From contig NZ_CP045928.1 of NCBI RefSeq assembly GCF_009664855.1, positions 3,451,186-3,515,185 on the forward strand: a stretch of DNA of 64,000 bases, written 5' to 3'. Shown here piece after piece: positions 34,718 to 42,788 of the stretch. The translations under genes and the position numbers were made by a program. Origin of the DNA: Flavobacterium sp. SLB02. Lineage in GTDB: Bacteria > Bacteroidota > Bacteroidia > Flavobacteriales > Flavobacteriaceae. The notes beneath the pieces are model-generated. The model had not been told where the DNA came from. It saw only the letters and a list, made by a program, of their open reading frames with translations, and searched no databases. How positions within the stretch are numbered: position 1 is the first letter of the stretch; the number at the start of each line of letters is the position of its first letter.

Positions 34718-35410
34718 TTACGATAATTGAAAATCAACAGCTGCCTTTGAATGTATTAGAGCCGTGTCAAAAATAGGCACAGAAAGCTCTCCGGGTTTTA
34801 TCACCAACGGAATTTCGGTACAACCCAAAATGATTCCTTCGGCTCCTTCTTTGATTAATTGGTTGGCAATTTCCAGATAGCGTTTCTTAGTTTCATTGGT
34901 CACAAGGCCTTTTCCTAGCTCTTCAAAAATGGTAGTGTGAATAAAATCTTTATCCTCTTCACTTTGCGGAATAATAGCTTGAATTCCTTTAGCCAGAAGC
35001 TTATCCTTAAAAAAATCAAGCTCCATAGTAAACTTAGTCCCTAATAGACCTACTTTTTTCAATTCTTGTTTCTCGATTTCAACAGCAGTGGCAGTAGCAA
35101 TATGAATAATTGGTAACTCCACGGCTGCTTCTAGTCTGTCAGCGATAAAGTGCATGGTATTAGCACATAAAACAATGGCTTCTGCTCCACCCTGCTTTAA
35201 AAACTGACTCGCGTTTAATAACATATTAAAGGTCGAATCCCAATCGCTCTTTTCGTTATTCTTTTTTATATCAGCATAATTAAAAGAGTATATCAAACAT
35301 TCTGAGAAGTTAAGACCTCCCAGTTTCTCATTTACCCCCTCGTTTATAAGTTTGTAATAATCAGCAGTAGACACCCAGCTAATGCCACCTATAAGTCCAA
35401 TTATCTTCAT
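34718..35410 (-). CDS. Aspartate/glutamate racemase family protein
   Basis: Cofactor-independent amino-acid racemase, 230 residues from the ATG at 35410 (a TTG lies two codons upstream). The two catalytic cysteines are present, in IVLCANTMHF and IILGCTEIPLV, and the N terminus reads IIGLIGGISWVSTADYY. This is the aspartate-racemase type (YgeA-like broad-specificity group) rather than MurI. It may produce D-amino acids or act broadly; the substrate cannot be fixed from the sequence. Single gene. Confidence 0.85.
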   Translation of the reverse strand: MKIIGLIGGISWVSTADYYKLINEGVNEKLGGLNFSECLIYSFNYADIKKNNEKSDWDSTFNMLLNASQFLKQGGAEAIVLCANTMHFIADRLEAAVELPIIHIATATAVEIEKQELKKVGLLGTKFTMELDFFKDKLLAKGIQAIIPQSEEDKDFIHTTIFEELGKGLVTNETKKRYLEIANQLIKEGAEGIILGCTEIPLVIKPGELSVPIFDTALIHSKAAVDFQLS

Positions 35411-35634
35411 AAACAACTATTTTAAAATCCGTACAAATTAATAGTGTTTTATTCAACACAGAAACATAGACTGCTTATAATTTTAAATATTTTTCACGTA
35501 GATCTAAAAAGACTCAAGCAAATCTGCGCAGATCAATTATCTAAATTTAATCTGCTTAAATCTGTCGAATCTGCGTGAAAAAAAAAAACTTTACAATCCT
35601 TTATCCCGATAGCTATCGTGAGTCGCTAACTAAA
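35411..35634. repeat. Intergenic repeat region (AATCTGCG and CCCGATAGCTATCG types)
   Basis: The 224-nt gap contains repeated TCTGCG/GATT units (about 35515-35578) bracketed by TTTTTCACG (about 35489) and CGTGAAAAAA (about 35574), that is an inverted outer pair, and then a palindromic CCCGATAGCTATCGTGAG (about 35604-35621). Similar units occur at 56503-56561, 57533-57592 and 56706-56725. No gene is seen. Confidence 0.5.
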
Positions 35635-35871
35635 TTAACCTATTTCTCTGATTCCTTTTATAAAAATCCATTTCATGTACAGCTTTTCACCGTCTTTGGT
35701 TTTTACTGCCTGAAATTTAGGCGAAATCAAAGTAGCTACGATAAATGCAGTCATCGGAATCCAAAGTCCCGTTAATCCTGTATACATCGCAACTACAAAT
35801 CGTCCTGCAATAAATAAAATTGCAAAACATCCTAATTGGTATAAAAAAGCTCTTACTTGTAATTTTGACAT
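35635..35871 (-). CDS. Small membrane protein
   Basis: 78 residues, basic, with two hydrophobic helices (about 9-30, FLYQLGCFAILFIAGRFVV; 35-50, LWIPMTAFIVATLIS) and a C-terminal amphipathic tail. No family is recognised. A TACCTTTG minus-7 element (plus 35891-35898) lies 19 nt upstream; it is part of a CAAAGG-type repeat. Conservation of the reading frame and the promoter support a real gene. Confidence 0.6.
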   Translation of the reverse strand: MSKLQVRAFLYQLGCFAILFIAGRFVVAMYTGLTGLWIPMTAFIVATLISPKFQAVKTKDGEKLYMKWIFIKGIREIG

Positions 35872-35886
35872 TTTTTTCTTTTTTAT

Positions 35887-36053
35887 GGTTCAAAGGTACA
35901 GAGGTTCAAAGGGACAAAGGATTTTCTTTGCGCTTATAACTCCTTACTTCTTTGCACTATTACTCAATCTGATTTTTTTTAGACTCAAAGTTATAAAAAT
36001 TCAAAACGACAAAGTTTTTAAACCTCTGTCCCTTTGAACCTTTGCTGCTTTGT
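35887..36053. repeat. CAAAGG/CCTTTG repeat cluster
   Basis: Inverted arrangement: GGTTCAAAGGTACAGAGGTT and GGGACAAAGG at 35888-35920, and CCTCTGTCCCTTTGAACC at 36022-36039. The first part includes the minus-strand minus-7 element TACCTTTG. The region separates two minus-strand genes and has no gene. Confidence 0.6.
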
Positions 36054-36055
36054 AC

Positions 36056-37219
36056 TTATTCAGAAACCTGAAATTTCGTTCTCTTACTCCCTTCGTACAT
36101 TTCGTATTTCACCAAACGTGCTTCAAGGCTTGCGTTGAAGAGTTTAATTTTGCGGGAAGGTTTTAATCCTACAAATTTCAGCGCTTCAAGATTTGCCGTT
36201 ATAAACCAGGCGTTTGTTCCCGGGTAGCTTTTCTTTAAGGTATCACCAATATTTTTATAGAACTCTTCCATATGAATATCCAGACGCTCATCATAAGGCG
36301 GATTAAAAACCATATGCAGTTTTCCTTCAACCTCTTTTTCAGTATCAAAAAAGTTTTCTTCTTTGATCGTCACATAATCTTCAAGATTGGCGTTTCTGAT
36401 ATTGTCTTTGGCTTTGTTTACTGCACTTGGCGCTTTATCAAAACCTTTTATAGTATAATGAAATTCCTTTGTTTTTTTCATCAGACTGTTTATAATCTGT
36501 TCGAACAGATCATTGTCCCAGTCTTTCCATTTTTCGAAAGCAAATTCTTTACGGTTTATGTTTGCCGGAATATTACAAGCAATCATAGCTGCTTCGGCAA
36601 GGAAAGTTCCCGAACCACACATTGGGTCCAAAAAGTGACTTTGTCCTTCCCAACCGGATAATATCAATATTCCTGCTGCCAAAACCTCGTTGATAGGCGC
36701 AATATTTGTAGCGGTTCTATAACCACGCTGGTGCAATGAATTCCCAGAAGTATCTAATGCAACCGAAACCTGATCTTTATCGATATGCACATTGATTCGC
36801 AAATCAGGAAAAGCTTTATCAATACTTGGACGTTGTCCCGTTCTTTCTCTAAACTGATCTACAATGGCATCCTTACATTTTTGAGAAACAAACTCAGAAT
36901 GATTAAAATAAGTCGAATGCACCGTTGCATCAATCACAAAAGTCTGATTGGCATTCAATAATTTAGACCAGTTTACACCAGAAATCCCCTTATATAATGC
37001 CTGCTCATTATTGGCTCTAAACGAGTAAATAGGTTTTAAAACCTTAAGTGCGGTACGCAACGATAAATTGGCTTTATACATAAAACCCTTATCGCCCTTA
37101 AAGCTTACCATTCTCACCCCTTTTTCGACATCCTGAGCACCAAGGTCACGCAATTCTTTTTCTAATATTTCCTCAAAACCAAAAAAACATTTGGCTATCA
37201 TTCTAAAATTTTCTTCCAT
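36056..37219 (-). CDS. THUMP domain class I rRNA methyltransferase (RlmL N-domain-like)
   Basis: 387 residues. The N-terminal THUMP-type RNA-binding region (MIAKCFFGFEEILEKELRDLG) is followed by the SAM-binding domain with LDPMCGSGTFLAEAAMIA and the catalytic NPPY motif in VFNPPYDERL, an N2-guanine-type methyltransferase signature. It equals the N-terminal (m2G2445) half of E. coli RlmL/YcbY; the C-terminal RlmK half is absent, as is usual outside gammaproteobacteria. It likely modifies 23S rRNA; the exact position is inferred. Confidence 0.88.
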   Translation of the reverse strand: MEENFRMIAKCFFGFEEILEKELRDLGAQDVEKGVRMVSFKGDKGFMYKANLSLRTALKVLKPIYSFRANNEQALYKGISGVNWSKLLNANQTFVIDATVHSTYFNHSEFVSQKCKDAIVDQFRERTGQRPSIDKAFPDLRINVHIDKDQVSVALDTSGNSLHQRGYRTATNIAPINEVLAAGILILSGWEGQSHFLDPMCGSGTFLAEAAMIACNIPANINRKEFAFEKWKDWDNDLFEQIINSLMKKTKEFHYTIKGFDKAPSAVNKAKDNIRNANLEDYVTIKEENFFDTEKEVEGKLHMVFNPPYDERLDIHMEEFYKNIGDTLKKSYPGTNAWFITANLEALKFVGLKPSRKIKLFNASLEARLVKYEMYEGSKRTKFQVSE

Positions 37220-37313
37220 CTTTATTTTTGTATTAAAAAAAACTCCGATCGCAAACCCACATCTGATTATTCAGGTATCGTCACGAAATAGTTATTTTTC
37301 GGCAAAAATACAC

Positions 37314-37321
37314 TAAATTTG
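37314..37321 (+). promoter_or_regulatory. Flavobacterial -7 element of the SAM methyltransferase gene
   Basis: TAAATTTG matches TAnnTTTG, 30 nt upstream of the ATG at 37352. Confidence 0.45.
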
Positions 37322-37351
37322 CGGGACTTTGAATTAATTGAAATAGAATAA

Positions 37352-38116
37352 ATGTCTGACGCACCAAACTCATCAACACCAAATCAGGAACGTAACACCG
37401 AAAATTGGTTTACCTCATGGTTTGATACTCCATATTACCACATACTTTATAAAGATAGAAACTACCGCGAGGCACAAATTTTTATGGATAATCTTACGCA
37501 TTATCTCAATTTGCCCGAAAAAGCAAAAGTTCTTGATTTAGCATGCGGAAAAGGACGCCATTCTATCTATTTAAATCAATTAGGTTTTAATGTTTTAGGC
37601 GCTGATTTGTCTGAAAACAGCATTGCCGAAGCCAGTAAAAACAGCAACGAAACCCTGCATTTTAAAGTGCACGATATGCGCGAACCTTTCGAAGAAAAGT
37701 TCGATGCCATTTTTAACCTGTTTACCAGTTTTGGCTATTTCGAAAGTGACGATGATAACCTTACTACCCTTAAAGCCATCAAAGAAAGCTTATCTGAATA
37801 TGGTTTTGCCGTTATAGACTTTATGAACGTAGCCAATGTAATCGAAACGCTGGTTCCCGAAGAAGTAAAAACAGTTGATAGTATCGATTTTAAAATAAAA
37901 AGATACGTTCAGGACGGGCATATTTTTAAAGAAATAGATTTTGAAGACCAGGGACGTCAATATCATTTTACCGAAAAAGTAAAAGCCCTTACCCTCAAAG
38001 ACTTTCAGGAATTAATGGACGAAGCCGGAATTTATCTCTTAGATATTTTTGGAGATTATAAACTCAAAAAGTTTCATAAAACCGAAAGCGAACGATTAAT
38101 CATGATTTTTAAATAG
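37352..38116 (+). CDS. Class I SAM-dependent methyltransferase
   Basis: 254 residues. Motif I is VLDLACGKGRHSIYL (about residues 60-74), motif II GADLSENSI, and the post-I acidic stretch VHDMREPFEEKFDAIFNLFTSFGYF is typical of small-molecule methyltransferases related to the methyltransf_25/UbiE group. The N-terminal WFTSWFDTPYYHILYKDRNY is common to flavobacterial members. Substrate unknown. It is followed by an inverted repeat and the ZIP transporter gene, without tight coupling. Confidence 0.85.
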   Translation: MSDAPNSSTPNQERNTENWFTSWFDTPYYHILYKDRNYREAQIFMDNLTHYLNLPEKAKVLDLACGKGRHSIYLNQLGFNVLGADLSENSIAEASKNSNETLHFKVHDMREPFEEKFDAIFNLFTSFGYFESDDDNLTTLKAIKESLSEYGFAVIDFMNVANVIETLVPEEVKTVDSIDFKIKRYVQDGHIFKEIDFEDQGRQYHFTEKVKALTLKDFQELMDEAGIYLLDIFGDYKLKKFHKTESERLIMIFK

Positions 38117-38132
38117 GTTCAATTGTTTAACT

Positions 38133-38191
38133 GTTAATTTGTTTAATCGTTAAAAAAACAATTATCCGATTAACCGATTAAACAAATCAAC
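38133..38191. repeat. Imperfect inverted repeat upstream of the ZIP gene
   Basis: GTTAATTTGTTTAATCG (38133-38149) recurs in inverted form as CGATTAAACAAATCAAC (38175-38191), with one mismatch (A/G). The arms may extend inward with a one-base bulge. The loop is AT-rich. It may end the methyltransferase transcript or act as an operator for the metal transporter 17 nt downstream; it lacks a T-run. Confidence 0.5.
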
Positions 38192-38208
38192 GATTACACC
38201 AAAACGAA

Positions 38209-38877
38209 ATGAATTATCTATTACCCTTATTTTCTGTACTTTTAGGTTATATAGTGGCTTTGTTTTTAAAACCAAAAAGCAAAACCAATCTAAAACTATT
38301 GCTTGCTTTTAGCGGTTCATTTTTACTATCCCTAACCGTTATGCATTTACTGCCTGACGTTTATGCAACACACAATCACAATATTGGAATTTTTATCATG
38401 GTCGGAATTTTATTCCAGATCATATTAGAGTTTTTCTCAAAAGGCGCCGAACACGGACACGTACACGGACATGCGCAAATGAGTCAAATTCCGTGGCTGC
38501 TTTTTATAAGCCTTTGTATTCACGCCTTTCTGGAGGGTTTTCCTGTAAGTCATCATCACGATTTAGCACTCGGCATAGCCATTCACCACCTGCCTATTGC
38601 CGTAATCCTGACGACCTTTTTCATCAATGCAAACCTCAATAAAAAAGCCATTTTTGCCTTCATGCTTACCTTTGCAATCATGACGCCGCTTGGGACAATT
38701 GCATCAGACTTTTTACCTTTTTTAAACGATTATTATACAGAAATCACCGCCGTTGTCATCGGTATTTTGTTTCATATCTCATCAACCATTATTTTCGAAA
38801 GCAGCGAAGGCCACAAATTCAATGTTGCCAAAGTTTCTATGATTGTACTCGGAATTTTACTGGCATTCTTTTTATAA
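38209..38877 (+). CDS. ZIP family metal transporter
   Basis: Inner-membrane divalent-cation importer (zinc or iron class), 222 residues, eight predicted hydrophobic segments. The variable loop is His-rich (HGHVHGHA). The metal pathway is intact: HAFLEGFPVSHHHD in helix 4 and AIHHLPIAVIL in helix 5, both carrying the His/Glu ligands of the ZIP binuclear site. No metal-responsive regulator gene is adjacent; an inverted repeat lies directly upstream. Zinc is the default guess for the substrate. Confidence 0.88.
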   Translation: MNYLLPLFSVLLGYIVALFLKPKSKTNLKLLLAFSGSFLLSLTVMHLLPDVYATHNHNIGIFIMVGILFQIILEFFSKGAEHGHVHGHAQMSQIPWLLFISLCIHAFLEGFPVSHHHDLALGIAIHHLPIAVILTTFFINANLNKKAIFAFMLTFAIMTPLGTIASDFLPFLNDYYTEITAVVIGILFHISSTIIFESSEGHKFNVAKVSMIVLGILLAFFL

Positions 38878-38879
38878 TT

Positions 38880-38995
38880 AGGGCGTGACCATATTCACAA
38901 AAGGCGCTATTTAACCAACCGCTTATGTGCGCCTTTCGCAAATACGGTGGGGTTATCCACACTACTTCGGTAGTCAGCTCCTATCCTCACGCAAA
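38880..38995. repeat. Structured intergenic repeat bounded by GGGCGTGACC and CTCACGC
   Basis: The 116 nt run from GGGCGTGA to TCACGC, inverted at the ends, with internal short stems such as AAAGGCGC with GCGCCTTT (about 38899-38934) and ACTACTTCGGTAGT (38960-38973). I associate GGGCGTG...CTCACGC elements with a dispersed intergenic repeat of flavobacteria and other Bacteroidota. It is non-coding and G/C-richer than its flanks. Confidence 0.55.
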
Positions 38996-39099
38996 AAAAA
39001 CTTTACGCATAAAAAAAAGCCTGTTAGGATACTCAATCTATACTTCCGTTTAATTTCAATTATCTAATTTCCTAAGTGACTAATTATCCAGTTCAAAAA

Positions 39100-39455
39100 T
39101 TATCTCGCTCTGTTTTTTTCGTCCTGATTTCCAAAATCACGCTGGTTCACATTAATTTTTTTGTTACCAAAGTTATAAACGACAGACAAACGGGCAAATC
39201 GGTTGCTTTCATTTTGGCTATAAACCTGTTTTACACCATTTACAATTGAAACATCATCTTTTAAGTAAGACGTATTAAAAACATCATTTACCAAAAAGGC
39301 AATCTGCATGGTTTTATTAAGCAAATCTTGTTTAAAACCAATATTCAGACTTGATGCATATCCAGTAGTATACAAGCCGCTTTTATAAGGTGTAGTATAA
39401 CTAAAATCTACTTGCAATTTTGTTCCTTTGCCTAATGAGAATGAATTATTGGTAG
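39100..39455 (-). pseudogene. 3' fragment of an outer-membrane beta-barrel (TonB receptor-like) gene
   Basis: About 118 residues with the C-terminal pattern of a flavobacterial outer_membrane-beta-barrel receptor: NNSFSLGKGTKLQVDFSYTT, GLYTTGYASSLNIGFKQDL, FLVNDVFNTSYLKDD and FARLSVVYNFGNKK, ending in a charged tail. The remaining 600 or more residues of such a protein (signal peptide, regulatory-like domain, plug) are missing. Upstream of about 39455 the same frame gives no receptor similarity (many Cys, Arg); the DNA there instead encodes an AraC-type N-terminal domain in another frame. Not expected to be functional. Confidence 0.75.
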
Positions 39456-39848
39456 AAAATTGGCTATGAATTGTTCTTTTTCGATACCTGATTTCAAATA
39501 AAATCTCGGTGCAAGAACTAAATTCATGACAATAAAAGGCAGTGTATAGACTAAATGTTTCCATTTTAAATGGAAATCATTATAACAAACTGTCAGAACA
39601 TAAAGATAAATCAAAGGCATTTCGAGTAAACATGTTGTACTTCTTAAAAACTCCAGATCTGCGTATTGGTGAGGAAATGAGTACGCAAAGAGTCCGCTGA
39701 AATCTATCGCCGAAAAAATAATAAAGCTGGCAAATAACCTGTTTGCCAATTTATTTTCGGTTTTTACCGTTAGTAAAAATAATGCCAATAGTAATGAAAC
39801 AAAAACAGCAATGTGAGCAATGCTATCCAAAAAGCTTAATTTATCCAT
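39456..39848 (-). pseudogene. 5' fragment of an AraC-type regulator with membrane N-terminal domain
   Basis: The first 130 residues of a regulator with an N-terminal multi-helix membrane domain: AHIAVFVSLLLALFLLTVKT followed by NKLANRLFASFIIFSAIDF, LLEMPLIYLYVLTVCYNDF and KHLVYTLPFIVMNLV, a pattern seen in flavobacterial AraC proteins with 6-7 transmembrane segments before the HTH. The helix-turn-helix domain is absent; the frame stops at 39432, shortly after the DNA switches to receptor sequence. It starts with a normal ATG, so a truncated membrane protein could still be made. Confidence 0.65.
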
Positions 39849-39998
39849 TTATCTTTTAATATTTAACAAACATAATATTTTACTTGGTGTAACAAAGTTT
39901 CAGGAAATCAGTCCTTATAGATAAAAATTTATAAGGAAAAAGATTTATAAAGTATTATTACTTTATGTTCTAAATTTCGAGATTGCAATAAAAAAGAT

Positions 39999-40006
39999 TA
40001 ATTTTG
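39999..40006 (+). promoter_or_regulatory. Flavobacterial -7 element of murQ
   Basis: TAATTTTG matches TAnnTTTG and ends 22 nt before the murQ ATG; the best TTG is 13 nt upstream of it. Confidence 0.45.
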
Positions 40007-40028
40007 ACCCGACCAATTATACTAAAAA

Positions 40029-40853
40029 ATGACGTTTACAAAAATTACAGAACAAGCATCAAAATACGAGCATTTAGAAAAAATGTCGGTTCATGAATTG
40101 CTTACCAATATCAATCAGGAAGACAAAACTGTTCCTAATGCAGTTGAAAAAGCAATTCCTCAAATTGAAGCTTTAGTACAACAAATTGTCGTTAAATTAA
40201 AGCTGGGCGGACGCCTTTTTTATATTGGAGCCGGAACATCCGGACGTTTAGGTGTTGTCGATGCCTCAGAATGTCCTCCTACTTTTGGTGTCCCTTTTGA
40301 TTTAGTAAACGGAATTATTGCCGGTGGTGACACTGCTATTCGCAGAGCTGTAGAAAACGCCGAAGACAATGCAACACAAGCCTGGATTGATCTTAAAAAC
40401 AATAATATTGGTGCAAACGACGTAGTAATTGGTATTGCAGCTTCAGGAACAACTCCTTATGTAATTGGCGGTTTAGAAACTTGTAATCAGAACAATATCC
40501 TTACGGGCTGTATTACTAATAATGCAGGAAGTCCGTTGGCATTAACAGCCCAATATCCTATTGAAGTAGTTGTAGGTCCTGAATTTATTACCGGAAGCTC
40601 AAGAATGAAAGCCGGAACAGCACAAAAATTAGTCCTGAATATGATTTCGACTGCTGCTATGATTCAGCTTGGAAAAGTAAAAGGGAATAAAATGGTCGAT
40701 ATGCAATTGAGCAATATAAAATTGGTTGACCGAGGTGTAAAAATGATTATGGGAGAAATTCCAATTTCATATGAAGAAGCAAGTGAACTATTAAAAAAAT
40801 ACGGCAGCGTACGAAATGCTGTCGATAATTATAATTTGCAAAAAGAGTTTTGA
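40029..40853 (+). CDS. murQ: N-acetylmuramic acid 6-phosphate etherase
   Basis: SIS-domain lyase that cleaves the lactyl ether of MurNAc-6-phosphate to GlcNAc-6-phosphate, part of cell-wall sugar recycling. 274 residues, somewhat shorter than the approximately 300 of E. coli MurQ because the C-terminal extension is short. The sugar-phosphate site is visible in FYIGAGTSGRLGVVDASECPPTFG, with the catalytic Glu in DASE; the second conserved Glu is in RRAVENAEDN, and ITGSSRMKAGTAQKLVLNM is a family signature. No anhydro-MurNAc kinase gene is adjacent. Confidence 0.92.
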   Translation: MTFTKITEQASKYEHLEKMSVHELLTNINQEDKTVPNAVEKAIPQIEALVQQIVVKLKLGGRLFYIGAGTSGRLGVVDASECPPTFGVPFDLVNGIIAGGDTAIRRAVENAEDNATQAWIDLKNNNIGANDVVIGIAASGTTPYVIGGLETCNQNNILTGCITNNAGSPLALTAQYPIEVVVGPEFITGSSRMKAGTAQKLVLNMISTAAMIQLGKVKGNKMVDMQLSNIKLVDRGVKMIMGEIPISYEEASELLKKYGSVRNAVDNYNLQKEF

Positions 40854-41049
40854 TCTAACCGCAAAGAATGCAAGGTTTTACACAAAGCTCGCAAGGTTTA
40901 AACAAAAAAAAATGAAGGTTCGCAAAGTATCAGGATGAAACTCTCACAGCTAAACTTTGACAAAGTTCCAACAAACTTGAAACTAAAAAAACGTGAAACC
41001 TGAAACTTTCTGAAACCCTAAACTCTCTAAAACCTGAAACAAAAAACAA
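40854..41049. repeat. Intergenic repeats (GCAAGGTTT and TGAAACCTGAAAC types)
   Basis: After murQ come GCAAAGAATGCAAGGTTT and GCTCGCAAGGTTTAAAC (40860-40906) and then a series of AAACCTGAAAC-like units (about 40976-41042). The TGAAAC units resemble, in reverse, GTTTCAGGTTTCAAG at 22382. No gene. Confidence 0.5.
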
Positions 41050-41271
41050 ATGGCAACAAATAAAGAATTACTGGGAAAAGGAATTAAATATATGTCAGGT
41101 TCATTACCTCTATTGTTTATTGGTCCTTCGTTGATATATAATGCTTTTATGAATCAACATACAAATTGGCATTATCTCGTTTTAGGAATTGGAATTGTAG
41201 CTTGCTTAAGCGCCATGTTCCTGATTTTTTACGGATTGAAAATTATTATGAAGGGTTTGTTTAATGACTAA
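41050..41271 (+). CDS. DUF6095 family small membrane protein
   Basis: 73 residues with two transmembrane helices (about 17-33, SLPLLFIGPSLIYNAF; 41-66, WHYLVLGIGIVACLSAMFLIFYG), separated by a short loop with NQHTNW. This is the DUF6095 pattern of flavobacteria. The gene is commonly found near murQ-type genes; the function is unknown. A strong hairpin follows. Confidence 0.75.
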   Translation: MATNKELLGKGIKYMSGSLPLLFIGPSLIYNAFMNQHTNWHYLVLGIGIVACLSAMFLIFYGLKIIMKGLFND

Positions 41272-41286
41272 TTTAGTCGGCTAAGC

Positions 41287-41320
41287 AAACCCGACAGGTT
41301 TTTAAAACCTGTCGGGTTTA
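41287..41320. terminator. Hairpin terminator / repeat with CCCGACAGG stem
   Basis: AAACCCGACAGGTTTT (41287-41302) pairs perfectly with AAAACCTGTCGGGTTT (41304-41319). It follows the DUF6095 stop by 16 nt. The stem sequence is one I also associate with repeated hairpins in flavobacteria, so it may be both a terminator and a dispersed repeat. Confidence 0.8.
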
Positions 41321-41367
41321 AACCATTCTTTAAATTAAAAAATTTCACCTTTTATCCCATACAAAAA

Positions 41368-41940
41368 ATGGAAAGTCTAATTCACATTCAGAAAACCTTC
41401 GAGAAAGTCGTTTATATTGACAAAAAAATCAACAATCGGGAGTTTGAAGATTGTGTTTTTAAAAACTGTGATTTTTCTAACAGCAATTTTGCTTACAATA
41501 CTTTTTTAGACTGCGAATTTATCGATTGCAATTTGTCGATGACCAGTTTATTTGGGACGAATTTAAAAAATGTGAGTTTTAAAAATTGCAAGCTATTAGG
41601 AATTGCTTTTAACGAATGTGACGATTTTTTATTCCAGGTTTATTTTGAAGAAAGCACGTTAGATTACGCCATTTTTTCGAATAAAAAAATGCCTAAAACC
41701 AAGTTTATAAATTGCTCTGTTCGCGAGGTAACTTTTATAGGAACCAACCTGACGAGTTCGGTTTTTGATAATTGCAATTTAGAAGGAGCCATTTTTAATG
41801 ATACCCAATTGGCAGCAGTAAATTTTAAAACAGCATACAATTACAAAATCGATCCGGAATTTAACCCAATGAGAAAAGCTCAGTTTTCTAATGATGGAAT
41901 TGTGGGACTTTTAGATAAATACGACATTAAGATTGTTTAA
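41368..41940 (+). CDS. Pentapeptide repeat protein
   Basis: 190 residues built from A(D/N)LXX-type pentapeptides, for example FEDCVFKNCDFSNSNFAYNTF and NLTSSVFDNCNLEGAIF, predicted to form a right-handed quadrilateral beta-helix. Many repeats carry Cys and Asn. Family members include DNA-mimicking gyrase protectors (Qnr, MfpA), but resemblance is at fold level only and there is no evidence for that role here. There is no signal peptide, so it is cytoplasmic. Single gene. Confidence 0.82.
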   Translation: MESLIHIQKTFEKVVYIDKKINNREFEDCVFKNCDFSNSNFAYNTFLDCEFIDCNLSMTSLFGTNLKNVSFKNCKLLGIAFNECDDFLFQVYFEESTLDYAIFSNKKMPKTKFINCSVREVTFIGTNLTSSVFDNCNLEGAIFNDTQLAAVNFKTAYNYKIDPEFNPMRKAQFSNDGIVGLLDKYDIKIV

Positions 41941-42030
41941 ATTTAACAACGCCACGAATTGCACGAATTTGCACTAATTATTTTTAAACTTACAAATCAG
42001 TAAAATTAGTGGACGAAAATCAAATTAATC

Positions 42031-42606
42031 ATGGAAGCAACTGAATCTTATTTAGAAAGCGTTAAAAAGCAATTTCTTTATTATAAAATGCTGGGCGAAA
42101 AAGCAATTGGGCAATTAGAACCTCATCAGCTTTTTGTTGCGGTAAATGAAGATACAAACAGTATTGCCACTATAATCAAACATATTTCGGGTAATATGTT
42201 GTCGCGCTGGAAAGACTTTTTAACTTCTGATGGTGAAAAAGAATGGCGTAACCGTGACGCCGAATTCGAAAATGATCTGCAGTCTAAAGAAGAAGTGCTT
42301 ACTGTTTGGAACAAAGGCTGGGATTGTTTCCTGAATACCTTAAACGAACTAAAACCGGAACAGCTCTCGGATATCATTTATATCCGTAATGAAGGTCACA
42401 CGGTTATCGAAGCTATAAATCGCCAACTGGCACATTATCCTTATCACGTTGGGCAAATCGTTTTTTATGCCAAACAACTAAAAAATAGCCAATGGGATAG
42501 TTTATCGATCCCAAAAAATAAATCGGGAAATTATAATGCCGAAAAGTTTGCCAAGGAAAAAGAAATCAAGAACTTTACAGATGATGAACTAAAGCGATTT
42601 AAATGA
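42031..42606 (+). CDS. DUF1572 (DinB-like) family protein
   Basis: 191 residues, all helical, DinB/YfiT-like four-helix bundle. The likely metal-binding histidines are in IIKHISGNMLSRW and LAHYPYHVGQIVFYAKQL. DUF1572 proteins are putative metal-dependent enzymes of unknown substrate, related to bacillithiol-transferase-type DinB proteins. The last 4 nt overlap the start of a small membrane-protein gene (ATGA). Confidence 0.82.
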   Translation: MEATESYLESVKKQFLYYKMLGEKAIGQLEPHQLFVAVNEDTNSIATIIKHISGNMLSRWKDFLTSDGEKEWRNRDAEFENDLQSKEEVLTVWNKGWDCFLNTLNELKPEQLSDIIYIRNEGHTVIEAINRQLAHYPYHVGQIVFYAKQLKNSQWDSLSIPKNKSGNYNAEKFAKEKEIKNFTDDELKRFK

Positions 42607-42788
42607 TCGAATATCATGCTCAGTTAGGAGGATTTTGGTACTGGATTTTAATTAAATTCGGCAGAACAATATTATCTGATGAACAAGCTGATAAAAACAG
42701 AAGACGGAATTTATTTTTTCTCTGTTTTATAAATATCTTTTTTGCATCAATTGTAACAGTATTTCTAATTTATCCGATATATTTCTAG
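42603..42788 (+). CDS. Small membrane protein coupled to DUF1572
   Basis: 61 residues with an N-terminal aromatic segment (YHAQLGGFWYWILIKFG), a basic stretch (ADKNRRRN) and one clear transmembrane helix (FFLCFINIFFASIVTVFLIYP). It overlaps the DUF1572 gene by 4 nt, which supports expression. No family recognised. Confidence 0.55.
   Translation: MIEYHAQLGGFWYWILIKFGRTILSDEQADKNRRRNLFFLCFINIFFASIVTVFLIYPIYF

Noticed and set aside
36272..36661. 129-codon frame on the plus strand
   Set aside because: Antisense to the THUMP methyltransferase gene; the composition is that of a shadow frame.
41368..41940. Qnr/MfpA-type gyrase-protection protein
   Set aside because: Only generic pentapeptide repeats are visible; nothing specific to Qnr or MfpA was seen.
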